Shown piece by piece: positions 34,836-46,061 of a stretch of DNA of 64,000 nt. This DNA is from Gamsiella multidivaricata (lineage: Eukaryota > Mortierellomycota > Mortierellomycetes > Mortierellales > Mortierellaceae), in contig NW_026251719.1 of the NCBI RefSeq assembly GCF_025024155.1, positions 372,001 to 436,000 of the forward strand, written 5' to 3'. The position numbers were made by a program, and so were the translations under genes. Position 1 is the stretch's first letter. Each line of letters begins with the position of its first letter. The notes beneath the pieces are model-generated. The model did no database searches. It was not told where the DNA came from and worked only from the letters and a program-made list of their open reading frames with translations.

Positions 34836-35880
34836 TGTGTATCGCTTGCTTGTCACCCCAAGCAGGCACAAGCAAGACAAGCTGTGCTGTGGCATGTGTG
34901 AAGCAACAAAAGTGATATTTTGGTAATGGGCAGTGTTAGACTACGGTGGCCCATTGAATACAATTCAATGCAAAACAAAGCAAGAACGAAACAAAACGAA
35001 ACAAAGCAGCGGTAAGGTTGATAGGCAGGAGAAAGCTGGGCAGAGCACAAGGGGTATATGTGTGCGGGTTGGTGGGATGGAGATGGAGGAGGCTGGGTGG
35101 CCCGTTCTCTTGACTCTTTTTTTTCTTCCCAGGTACAGGACGGCGTAATGCAACACAGGGAGAAATAGGAATACCTCCCGCCCGTCCCCCCAAGCACAGA
35201 ATACAAACCAAAGCAGCATATCACCGTTCGCCCTTACGGACGAAGAAATACACCAAGTACAGTGCGCCGTCTTTTGCTTCTTTTAGCACAATTGCGGCTC
35301 GCCGTCTGCCGAGTATTATTCCGGACAGGAACAGTCCCTTGACACACATATACATGCTGTATCGAAAAAGATGAGATGAAGAGGGGAGAAAGATATGGGA
35401 CACGCATCCCACAATTCATGTGTACGGGGATGAAAGGATAGTGTATGTGTTTGCGCGTATAAGAGAGTGGGAGAGTGGGAGAGTGGGAGGGAGCATTAAA
35501 GGAGGTGTGGAAGGCGGAAAAAGTGCGTGCTAATATTGAGAATAAGATACCTTCCCCATTATCATCACCATCATCATCTCAGAAGTGCTGTTGTTTTTGG
35601 TGGCACGGAAAGACAGAAAAGGTTGGTACAGCGCCCGATAGAGTTTTTCTTTTCCTTTTCCCAGACACAGACACAGACACACAGACAGGCTACGTCTGAC
35701 AATGAAGTTGAAACGGAAATGCTTGCCGTGGAGCTGTGTGTGTGTCAATTGCTTCAATTGGACTGAGTTGAATTGAATTGAATTAAATCTGCATATAAAA
35801 ATATGTATGTGGATGGGAGTATGTGTTTTGTGTGTGTGTATGAATGAGAGTGTGCGTACGTGCCGTCCAGTATGGGACGA

Positions 35881-35921
35881 ACGGATAGGACGGATAGGAC
35901 GGATAGGACAGATAGGACAGA
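35881..35921. repeat. 10-bp tandem repeat (GGATAGGACG type)
   Basis: Four near-identical 10-bp units in the long upstream region of the APSES gene; the last units change CG to CA. Confidence 0.85.
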
Positions 35922-37281
35922 TGAATGGAAGGCGATGGCACTGACAGACAGCCTGTATGACAGGAGTGAGCCCAGTTCCTGCGCCTGCCTTTTCTTTTTT
36001 TGTTGCGTGGTAAAAGACTGGCTGGTAGGGGAAAAAAAGGGAACAAAAGGAAAAGGGAAAGGGAAAGGAAAAAAGAAGGATAACAAGGCGGCTGCTGAGG
36101 ACTCTTGTTCCTCTTCACAACCAACCAGCTACCAAGACTCGCAAACAGATCAGTCAATCTGGTGCCTGAACACCAAAAAAAGTGATCAGCCAAAACAACA
36201 GAAAACAACTCGCGTCAAAAATACACGCAGAATAGAAATAATAATAAAAAGATACCCGGGTTGTTTTGTTGATGTTGCTGCTGTTGCTGTTGCTGACTTG
36301 CTTTGTGTTGCTTGAACAGAATGTGGAGTGTTTTTTGTTCATGCCGAGGCAGCAAAGCAAAGTGCGAAATGAGATGTGTCAGCTCATCCTACTTACCAAC
36401 AAGAACGAACTTTGGGAGACGGGATAATTGAACAAAAAGTGTCGACCGAGAGAAGGAGGGACAGACACTAAAAGGACATGAGCAGGGATCGCAGCAGGTT
36501 GTTGGTTATCATGACCCGAGGGTGTCGGGGTGAGAGAGAGAGAGAAAGAGAGAGAGAAGGAGGCAAAGAGGGTGTGCGGGGAAGGGAAAAGGAGGGGATG
36601 GGCAGGATAGATGGATTGATAGATGTTGCGATACGGTGGAGGAGAGGGAAGGAAGAGAAAGGAAAGGAAGATGGAGGAGGAGGGCGAGCGAAGAAGTAGT
36701 GAGCGAGAGAAAGAGGAGGAGGAGAGAAGGAAGGAGCGAGGGGGAGAAACAAGAGAGAAAGAGAAAAGAGAGGCGAGTGTAAGTGTTCAATGGTCTGTCT
36801 CTTTTTGTTGTTGCGCGAATTGGTTTTGTCTGACTGGTACTGGTACCATTGGGCAAACAAACAACAACAAGGTCCCCCCCATTGTCCCATCCCATCGATG
36901 TCCTCGTCGCCAGCCAGGGCGCGGCTGTAGTCACAAAAGCGGATGAATGTGTGTTTGTGGGCACACAGGGAGGGGCTGAAAGGAACCACAAGAAGCACAC
37001 AACACACAAAGCAGGGATGGAGGGCACCGCTGCCATCCACAAGAAACTCCATCGCGCCATGGCCCCTGCTCCACCACCACAAAGTGCGATGGTGAAGCAA
37101 CGGGTTGCTAAAGCTCGTCGTGCTGGCGTGTGTGTGGTCCTGCTGTCGCACAGGAACGCGCCGCTCCATCGATAACACCTCTTTCGTGGGTCCCAGCGCC
37201 GCGCAAACATCCTTCTCGCTCTCTCCCTTGGTTGCTGTTACCCTGTTGCTCTTCACGTCCTCTCTTTTCTTTCATACGGAG

Positions 37282-37283
<2 letters not shown>

Positions 37284-37312
<29 letters not shown>
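37284..37312. repeat. Poly(T) tract, 29 nt
   Basis: Uninterrupted T run on the plus strand inside the gene-free region upstream of the APSES gene. Confidence 0.9.
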
Positions 37313-39797
37313 GATCCATAGATCATTCGATCCTTTCTTCCGCTGTGCAATTTCCTCCCCAACAATAAATGGCAATAATCAAAAGATAGAATGGACTTCA
37401 TTCGGTCTTGGTGAGCAATGCTTTGCCGAGTGATAAACATAGGCATGGCACAAGCCAATGACCTTGTGGCCTGGTTCAGGGCAGTGTAGTGCAAGATGCT
37501 CAGCAGGAGCTGCACAAGAGGAGGGCCCAACAGCAGGAAAGGGGAGTATGGGGGGACAAGCAAGGTTAGAAACCTTGGTGGCACTTGTCGCTGTGCATGA
37601 GCGTGTAAGGCCCAGAGAGCGAGGGAAGGAGGCGTGATGGTGCATGCAGAGATGAACTATGATCCCTGTTCCTTTTTTCCCTTTCCGTTTCCCATTCATA
37701 CCATGCCAAGCTATCCCATCCTTTCCCGGCTCATTAAACATTTTTTATTTATTTTTTATCCCATCCTTCCCATACCACATCGTACCATCCATCCCGTCCG
37801 TCCCTTTACCATTGCAACATCCCATATCGCCTATTTCATGGATCCCTATCGATTGAATGGTCGCAGGATCTTTTCCCTTCCCTCTCTCTCTCTTTCTCTC
37901 TATACCCAATCTCTCGCTATCCCTCTCGCCCTCTCTGTCATCTTTCGTGATCGTCAAGTACGTGCGTGGTCAAAGTATAATAGTCGTGATGGTTGGAGTA
38001 GCCTCTTTTTAGGGTTGCACACCGATTTGCAGTGCAGCGCTTGTAATAATGGAAATAAACAACTTTTGTGATGGACAAAACGGGATGTTCATCTGTGTGC
38101 GAATGAATGCGCGTTGTGTGCAAGGACATTGATATTTGAGTATTGAATACGCTTTAGACTCCCAATTGAATAGGGTCCGATGGACAACGCATGAATATGG
38201 AGAGGAAGGAGAAGGGACGGGAAGCGAAAAAGGAAAGGACGGCAAGCGCGGAATAAGAAAAGAATCGAGATTTCTCGACGGGACTTGAGGACAGACTGTG
38301 CGGTCTGTGTCCAGTTGCAAAAAAAAAAAAAAAAAGAGACCCATGCAGCCGGATCCTTAAGCAAAGCATGCGATGCAGCAGCAGCGATCTGCTTCGCGTT
38401 TTCACATACCTTTGTTTTGTTTCAAAAAAAAAAATCTCTGTTTGCACCGTCGAGTTCTAGAAGGAGAGAAGTCGTGTAAACAGGTCTCGGTCAGTACCGG
38501 GGCTCTTCTTAGCCGACGAACGGGTGTCAATCTACAGGTGTAGGTGCAACCACTTATTCGATGCTCGACATGGAAAAAAAGCGGACAAACAAAGCGAAGG
38601 TGGATTGAACAACAGCCTCAGAGCAACAACAGCAGCAGATAGAACAACTATACTAAAAATACAAGAAAAAACTACTGAGGTGGCGGAACAAACTAAAATC
38701 GCCACAGTCTGCGCCATAGAGCTGGGATCAGAAGGTGACAGATAGGAAATCAAAAGTCAGGAGACGATGCAAGGAAAGAAAATTGTATAGATGTTGCGAG
38801 ATGTTCAAGGATGCGCAACCGGCTCTGGCTTTTTTGTAAAACTGGGCAGGTTTGAAGTAGTAGGAAAAGGCACTAAGGCAAATCACCTAACACCACAAAC
38901 GGGTGGAGGACAGAGGGGGTTTAAGCACAACAGCCTTGGTGGATATCTGGTGATTAAAGGAGGAAAAGAAAGCAGCCGGAAGACAGACCACACACTCGCA
39001 CGCGCATCTAACAATCTTTGAGAAGGCCCGAGAAAAAGGAGGGATAGACGGGCAGAGAGAGCCGAGAACTCGGTTCTGACCTCGTCCAAGGGGCTGCTGT
39101 ACTGTACAGGTCTGCATCCTAACGGCCCTGGTGCCGTACGCGTATTTGTACAAGCGTCTCTGCGGGTGTATACGCACACATGCGTGTGTGCATGTGTAGC
39201 TGTGTAAAACTGTATGTGTATCTACGTGTATCCGTGCCGTACATGCCTGCGTGCATGTGTGTGGTTGACCCATATTTACTTTTATCTGATTATATATGAT
39301 GCAGTAACGGTAGCTGTGAATTGGCAGCAAGAATACAGGAGTGCGCTCGGATATGGGGAAGCCAGTAAAGAAACAAGCTGACTGAGAGAGATGGAGGGAT
39401 TGTGGGTGCGTGGGCGTGGGTTTGGGTGTGGACATGTGCGTGTGGACGTGTGCGTGTGCGAAAGAAGGATCGGCCGCAAGGCGCAGAAAAGAGTACTCGA
39501 GGACAAAAAAGCAGGAAGCAACATTGAGCAGTGGTCAATACCATACAACGTCCGATACACAGGCAAAGGGACGGACGACGAAGGACGAATAAGATAAAGA
39601 TAAAAGGGAAAGGGGGAAGTAATGAGAGGGAAGGAAAAGGTGCAAAAGAAAGGAAGGGTTGCATCTTTTTATAGTTCCCCAGGACTGGGTCCTGGATGGA
39701 GCACCATTTTATTTTTCTCCAATGCCTCATTGCTCTTGTCGTTTAGTTCTATATAACAGATAGACTTCTGCTCATATTTATTTTGGCCTATGGTATT

Positions 39798-40066
39798 TTC
39801 GGTCGCCAGAAGGGGCCACCATCTCAGTGTCACCGGGACATCACCAACTTCTTGAATGGTTCAAGGTCCACAGACATGTTCAAGACGGAGCCATGATCCT
39901 TAACAAATGCAGGGACGGACTCGACTCACTTTTCATCTTCCAGCGCGCCACAGCAGTGCCATTGGACTTTGACTCAAAAAGACAGGGTGTTGTATTCATG
40001 CAACTAAAATGTGGAAAAGATATTCGAGTCGCTGGGGGCGTCATTGAAAAGTTACAATTCTTCTAG
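39798..40066 (+). pseudogene. Decayed coding fragment of unknown family
   Basis: An open frame of about 89 codons with coding-like composition stands out from the surrounding low-complexity DNA. It reads from about FRSPEGATISVSPGHHQ to GGVIEKLQFF and ends in TAG; a second coding-like run follows the stop in the same frame (ELRLQRGFNVFIFRPRG). It contains GLDSLFIFQRATAVPLDF and, after it, VVFMQLKCGKD. An Asp followed about 20-30 residues later by Gln-x-Lys between hydrophobic strands recalls the core of PD-(D/E)xK nuclease-like domains, which occur in large variable families in these fungi; this is only a suggestion. There is no clear start codon or intron, so it is treated as a relic. Confidence 0.35.
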
Positions 40067-43000
40067 GAATTGCGTCTACAACGAGGATTCAACGTGTTCA
40101 TTTTTCGACCGCGAGGTGTAACTTACTCTGACAACCAGGAAACAAGAGTAAGCATGAAAAGAAGAGATATGCGCTACTTTATATTTACATTAAGTGCACA
40201 AAAACAGAAAGATGAATAAAACGGCCCAATCCCTTTGTTCTTTTTCTTTTCTTTTTTTTTTTTTTTTTTGAGTGGCGATGCAACAAACAGATAGAGGTGG
40301 TGGGGTATCAAGTGCTAGAAAGGGATGAAGGAGAAAAGGGAGACAAGCGGAAAGGAAGCGGAGGCTGGACGATGCACCAACAAGGTGGGCATAACTGAAT
40401 TTACAACCTTCAGCACAGGCGCTATCAAGTATTGAGAGATAGATACTGCCTGATAGCAAACAGACGGGTACACATTCGCTCTTTGTATCTTTTTGTATAT
40501 GTGTGTGTGTGAACCGAAGGTAGCATACAGAAGAAAACAAAGAAATCATTGGTCAATGGTCTATGGCCCATGGTCCATGGTCTATGGTCCATGGGTACGC
40601 ACAAATCAAATGCTGAATCATGGGTCAATAATTAGGTCTAACACCAAAATAAAAAAATAAATAAAAAAAGCTGAGCAATGCACTCTTATTCTGACACCAA
40701 CTTTTTTTTTCTTCTCAACGATGCGGTGGCCATCAAGCATAACGCGTTTTCTTCACTGATCCAAGGCAGAAGGAACAGGGGGGTGATCAATAGAGCTATG
40801 TGTATCCAGCGCACAGCAATCCCAGTTTTTTTGTCCGCACAGAAGTGCCATAGAATTTTGTGTTCACATACGTTCCTGCCCGTGTATTGTTGCATTGAGC
40901 AAGGGAATGATACCCGTGTAAGGTTTTTTCGACGTTTATGTGGTGTGGGCGACCCAACTCTCTCCTAAGTAGACGATAGGAAGTATTGCTCGTTGGAGGC
41001 CTGTGTGGAGCAGAGAACTGCGATTTTGATGCAGCCTTGCCTCCCCTTGATCATTTGCTAAAGCAGCATCAACAATCTGCGAGGATCGACCTGTGCGGTG
41101 CAAAAATATGCGCGTTCTGGACAATTGACCTGACTTTGACCCTTCGTTGCAGCTGTCTGTTTTACTTGTTAACGTCGGCACAGATTCATGAAATCCAAAT
41201 CTGTGTCTTTGGCTAGAGTCAGACGGTAACACAACAGGAGGTCGTACACATACTCAAAACAATACAGAGGAATAAAATAAGCAATGCAATTCAATGGTGC
41301 TGAAATAGTCGACATGCAGCAGCAACCGCAACGAGAACGAGATGAGGGTATGTAAATAAAGTACGTTAGTATATTCGCATACTGTTTGAATATTTTCCTT
41401 GCATGTGCGCGTCTGTTCTTTTTTTGCTGTATCGCTGCTAAATGCCATTATACGGGAGTCTCTATTTATGGTCACCATCCCTTCCCAGCTACGTTTCGAT
41501 CCATCGACCGCCGACTCGCTTGCTTGCTCAATGTTTCTCGAACCTGTTATCGCCTCTCATTGAGCACCCGAAGGAGATGTGTAAGTGTGTGAGTTGACCG
41601 TAAGAGAATAAATACATAGATTCATTGCTCACAATGACACTTACTGAATCTAAGAAAAAACAAAAAGAGAGCAGCAATAGCAGCGGTGGCAGCAGTGGCA
41701 GAAGCAAAGCAGTGATCCTAGAGAAGGCTCAGTCAATGCTATGCGTCCCTGCCTCAAAAAAAAACAAAACCTTTATGCGCATCTGAAATGATGATCATAA
41801 ACATTTTTTTGTCCAAGGGCACAACCCGAGCGCTCGGCAGGAATGCACATGCCACCCAAGGTTCTGTCAATCCCAGGCAGCATTGCAAAAAAACCAAAGG
41901 TCGTATTCGAGCATTCCATGCGGCATGGACTGAACTTTCGGATGCGTGCCTCACCCTCACAAAAGTCGTCGACCCGTCATCCCCTAGCATACAGCTACTG
42001 AATCAATTGCTTTCGCATAAACGAGTTGCAGGATAAGGAAGGATATGTCCGTCTGAATACGGGTGGATTGCATGACTGACGGGTGTCCACTGCTTTATTC
42101 AGTGAGGTCTATGTTCAAGCATCAATCGTTCAGATTTGTCTATTGTCTTTGTTGTTTTTGTTGTTGACCCATTCAATCATGCGAGGTTTTTTTTTTTTTT
42201 TTTTCGTGGCATTTGCATTGGCACGTTTATGCTCTGCGCCATTTCTTTTATCCTATTTCACCTCAGTCTGTATCTGCCTTCGCCCCTCCCCCCACCCCTT
42301 ACCTTTTCTCAAAGCAAAAAAAAAAAACCTGCCCTTTCCTTTCTTCCATCTTTCCATCGACGTATTACACTTCTCCGGTAGTCGCACAGAGCTCGCATGA
42401 ACGGGACATGATTGGACTGCCTCTCTAGCATCCTCCCATTGAAATAGGAAAGAAGATCAGTGCTGGGATAGCCCATTGGCCCTCTGGAGAACCCATAAAG
42501 CGTCTCACGACCTGCAGCTGTTTATTCTGTCTCTCTCTGGTACATTCCGCTTTGTATGTGCACCCTGTGCTCTTCTGCGAATCTAAAAAGGCGCTCTTCT
42601 TCCCTTACCTCCCGCTTTTTTTTCTCTCTCTCGCCCCCCTGTCTATTATCAAGGGGGTGAGCAGGAAGATGGAGTACCCTGATAAAGTTGTTCCAGTACC
42701 TATAACCTTCTAAATGCAGCTATGCCATCGGGGTCGGTCTTAAAACCTTGTGTTCTGCTTTCTAAAAAACGAACCTCATGGCATGGCATTTTCTGAACAG
42801 GACAAACCATAGGATAAGAGAGATGGTGGTGGGGCAAGCACCATTGCCTGGTAATCGACAGCCGCTGTATACTATTTCAGAAATTATGAGCGGTTTCTAC
42901 TCAATCACCATGCAGGTCGGCGGTTGGATGTTGAGAGCACAAAAGGAAGAGACCAGAAGAAGACCAGAAAGACGGAGTCAAGTTGGTAAAAATAAAAATA

Positions 43001-44073
43001 AAAGGAGCATTGGATTGAAAATGCAAGGGGAGGCTGGACATGAAGAAGGGGAGGGAAAGGGCGAATAAAGGACGCGGCAACATCTGCCGGTAGGACAGCA
43101 AATTGTCGTGCTGATAACAAGGGAGAATGCGCTTATGGCTTGTGCGTGGTATTTGCTCGTTGAGTTGAGCTCCGAGAGACACAACCGTCCGTTGCAAGTC
43201 GCCAGGAGGGCTACTGCTCTTATTTTTCTTACTAATGTGCAGTTACGACAAGTCGGCAGGAGAACATTGGACCAGCGCTCATTCGCGTCGTGGACTTTTG
43301 CGAGCTGTGGACCATATTATATATATTTTCGCCCAATCACTGGCCGTGCCTGGAATTTTTTTTTTAGGGCCTTGCTTCGTTCGGGGTAGACCAAAATGAA
43401 CAACACTCCGGTCGATGGGTCTGCGAGCCAAAATAAAGAAGAAAAATCGCCGCCATTGGGTCGAGCACTTTCTTGATGGGAAATCGAGCACGATTACGAC
43501 GGATGGGCGCACAAGCACAAAACATAGGCATGACATCGACCGACCTGCTGCCTGCAGCGCACTGCACTGCAGTAAAACTATTTTTTTTTCTCTCCTGTGC
43601 AGATGCTGCTCACCGGGGGAGAAGGAGAGGGGAAGACAAGCTGAGGCACATGTTCATGTGGGGGGATTTTTTTTTTTTTTTTTTGCACAGCATTGAAGAT
43701 AGAAAAAGAGCATTGTCACGAGGGAGGGGTAGCAGAATAGATAGGGAAGGGATTATCGACATGACAGGGATGGTGTCTTGGGTTACCGGAATGGCAGCAT
43801 ACACACATGTATCATATGTTATATACACGTTGTAAGACGAACAGACGGCATCAGATGACTACATCCGTATGGTTTTTGTGCAAGGAGGGTTGAGTCAAAG
43901 AGGCCGCGAGATACGATATGGCGGAGAGGTGGGCGATTTTTATGAATCATCACAGATCCCGTGACATGACCACTCGACTCATTCTTGCCTTGCTCATATT
44001 TCTGACCTATGGGCGCGCTGTGTCCGATGCGTGAGTGCGTGTGTCACTGGCGCCCCTCCTCCACCGCAGACGG

Positions 44074-44082
44074 TTTATATAT
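44074..44082 (+). promoter_or_regulatory. Possible TATA box of the 44181 gene
   Basis: TTTATATAT lies about 100 bp upstream of the ATG at 44181, and pyrimidine-rich sequence follows between the two, a common core-promoter layout in fungi. Confidence 0.45.
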
Positions 44083-44180
44083 CGGACTGTTCCTCGCCTT
44101 CGTCCCTTTCCTCCTTCCCATTAACTCCTCCTTCGCATCACCAACACTTCAACATCCCTTCTTAATCAAATCCCACCAAA

Positions 44181-45257
44181 ATGACCCTCATCAGATCTCC
44201 TGCCCCCCTTACCCCCCTCTACCCTTACCCCTGCATCAACACCCAGACAACTGAACAACACTCCTATTCCATCGCTCGTTCCGCGGGTCTGTCCTGGCTC
44301 CAGTTGCCAGCGACGGCCCCTGCCCCTTCGTCGTCTTCTGCCGCGGCTACCTCCCAGAAGTACCGCACCCTCGCCTCAATCCAATCCCAAACCCGCCACC
44401 AACAGTGCGAGCAACACCTCGCCAACATCCTCGGCTCCACCAGTTCGCCCGCCTCCCCAATTTCGCCCTCCATCAAGCCCAATCCTCTTGATAGCCTTCC
44501 TCTCACCACCCCTCATACCCCCACTCCTCACCAGCAGACACTCGCCGATGCTCATCACATCAGCTCCCCATCCAGTATCACGTCTGCTATTCAAGAGATG
44601 GATTCCACCCACGGCACTTGCTTCCTGACCTGGATCCACAATCCTGCGAACCTCGACTACATCTCCCTGCGCCTTCGCCCACTCTGCCTCGAATACCCTC
44701 TCGTCGATGTGGCCAATGTCCTGAGGTGGATTGGCGCCGATTGGACCTCGGCCGATTGTAAGGCACTCTTTCGGGCCATCACTCAGTCTTGGGATCAGTC
44801 CAAGAGACGCATGTTGGCGTTTCTTTTGATCAGAGACGAGGAAATGAGACAGAAGGCCAAGAGCAAGTTAGTTGAATATGCACAGAAGTCCAGAGCGAAG
44901 AGCCAGCAGCAGCAGCAGCAGCATCTTTGGCGTCGCTCCCAGCAGCATCAGAACCAGCAGCCGCAGCAGTTGGGCGGTATCCAAGGCAACCAGCTTCATC
45001 AGCAGCTCCACAAGGTCCAATCGACTGCTGCGTCCGCAGCCATCGTAGACGTAGGGTCCGTAGGGGCCATTGTCGACACCGCCACACCTACCGCAACCAC
45101 AACCACAGCTTCTACAGATTCAGGATCTTGGGGCGATTTAAAGACATTGGAGGATATTGTAGCGGCTTCGATTATTTCAGGCATTGATATGACCATTCCA
45201 TCCGAGTCCATCGCCCCTCATGCCAGCCTTCGTCAGCACCGCTTTTCTCCTTATTGA
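44181..45257 (+). CDS. Orphan protein of 358 residues, single exon
   Basis: I do not recognise this protein. The frame is uninterrupted from ATG 44181 to TGA. The N-terminal 130 residues are rich in Ser, Thr, Pro and Gln and have few charges at the start, so a mitochondrial or other targeting signal is possible. The middle part (about 140-235) looks folded: THGTCFLTWIHNPANLDYIS, PLCLEYPLVDVANVLRWIGA, DWTSADCKALFRAITQSWDQ and a charged helix through RMLAFLLIRDEEMRQKAKSK. After it come a short polyglutamine run (QQQQQQ), a Gln/His-rich linker and a Thr/Ala-rich C-terminus. Strong codon bias towards C at third positions and the absence of stops over 1 kb support coding. It is convergent with the HEL2 gene and preceded by a good TATA-like element. 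Confidence 0.75.
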   Translation: MTLIRSPAPLTPLYPYPCINTQTTEQHSYSIARSAGLSWLQLPATAPAPSSSSAAATSQKYRTLASIQSQTRHQQCEQHLANILGSTSSPASPISPSIKPNPLDSLPLTTPHTPTPHQQTLADAHHISSPSSITSAIQEMDSTHGTCFLTWIHNPANLDYISLRLRPLCLEYPLVDVANVLRWIGADWTSADCKALFRAITQSWDQSKRRMLAFLLIRDEEMRQKAKSKLVEYAQKSRAKSQQQQQQHLWRRSQQHQNQQPQQLGGIQGNQLHQQLHKVQSTAASAAIVDVGSVGAIVDTATPTATTTTASTDSGSWGDLKTLEDIVAASIISGIDMTIPSESIAPHASLRQHRFSPY

Positions 45258-46061
45258 TTCCTTTGTTTTTTTTTTATTGCGATAACAGCGCATTTTTACT
45301 GTAGCCATGAATTAATGTCTTGATGAACCAATGTCATAGCAATCATGCGAAATATAAGAAGAAAAAAAAAACTACAAAAAAACTCCCCGAAAAAAAGCCA
45401 GTAAAAAAAAAAAAAAAAAAAAGAAAAAATGAACCAATAAAGACCGAAAAAAAATGACTTCCAGCTCCATTTTTCTGAGTAAACTTTCACGAACCCAACG
45501 GGCAGAAGTACCCATTGGCTCGCCTAGAGATCTTATCTTGCATCGAACAGCAATCTACTAAAAAAAACACAAGGTGGTCAAAGCAATCTTGCGCCGCCAG
45601 CACAGCCCCGCCCGCTGTATCGAGCAAGCACAACTCCAAAGTGCGCGTATGGGAAAGAATAAGCCTGAAAATAAACATCCTGGGATGTCTCCCACGATAA
45701 GCCCATTTCTTTCTCTCTCTCTCTCTCTCTCCATCCTCCCTTCGCCCACTTTCTCTTTCTTTCTTTCTTCCTTTCTTTCTTTCTCTATCCATCTTGCTCT
45801 GTTTTTCTACTTCGCCAGGACCAGAGATCGACCGCTGTAAGCATCCGCAGTCAATCTATGCGCCTAACGTCCGTTTTTCATTTTACGCCTGCGGAATACA
45901 AATAAAGTTATATACCATGGTGGCACAGCATCATGTTGGAAAGTTTTTTCTTCTTTTTATGCGTAGCCAACAAAGAATGACTACGCAAGTCTACCAATTA
46001 GTGATACAGTTCTAATTCAAAACCCAACGCATACAATGCACGCTGCCCAGTGCAACAGCGT
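45258..46061. other. Convergent 3' intergenic region
   Basis: Spacer between the orphan gene (plus) and HEL2 (minus), about 800 bp, with A tracts at 45362-45425 and a CT-rich run at 45708-45790. Both 3' UTRs probably lie here. No gene seen. Confidence 0.55.

Larger units (their letters stand above)
34705..44180. other. 9.5-kb region without a convincing gene, upstream of the APSES gene
   Basis: Between the APSES start codon and the next plus-strand gene I find no frame with family resemblance. The stretch is dense in low-complexity DNA: GCATT tandem at 34813-34835, a 10-bp tandem at 35881-35921, purine-rich GA/GGA sequence at 36530-36780, T tracts at 37284-37312, 40253-40269 and 42186-42204, A tracts at 38319-38335, and GT/CA runs. 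Long open frames here (for example 37256..36468) are made of Ser, Leu and Pro repeats that arise from these tracts. A decayed coding fragment lies at 39798-40066. A long leader or promoter for the APSES gene, or non-coding transcripts, are possible. The right end holds the promoter of the 44181 gene. Confidence 0.6.

Noticed and set aside
36468..37256. 262-codon minus-strand open frame, and an overlapping 233-codon frame
   Set aside because: The sequence is dominated by Ser, Leu and Pro runs that come from a GA-rich tract; no domain, two overlapping frames are equally open.
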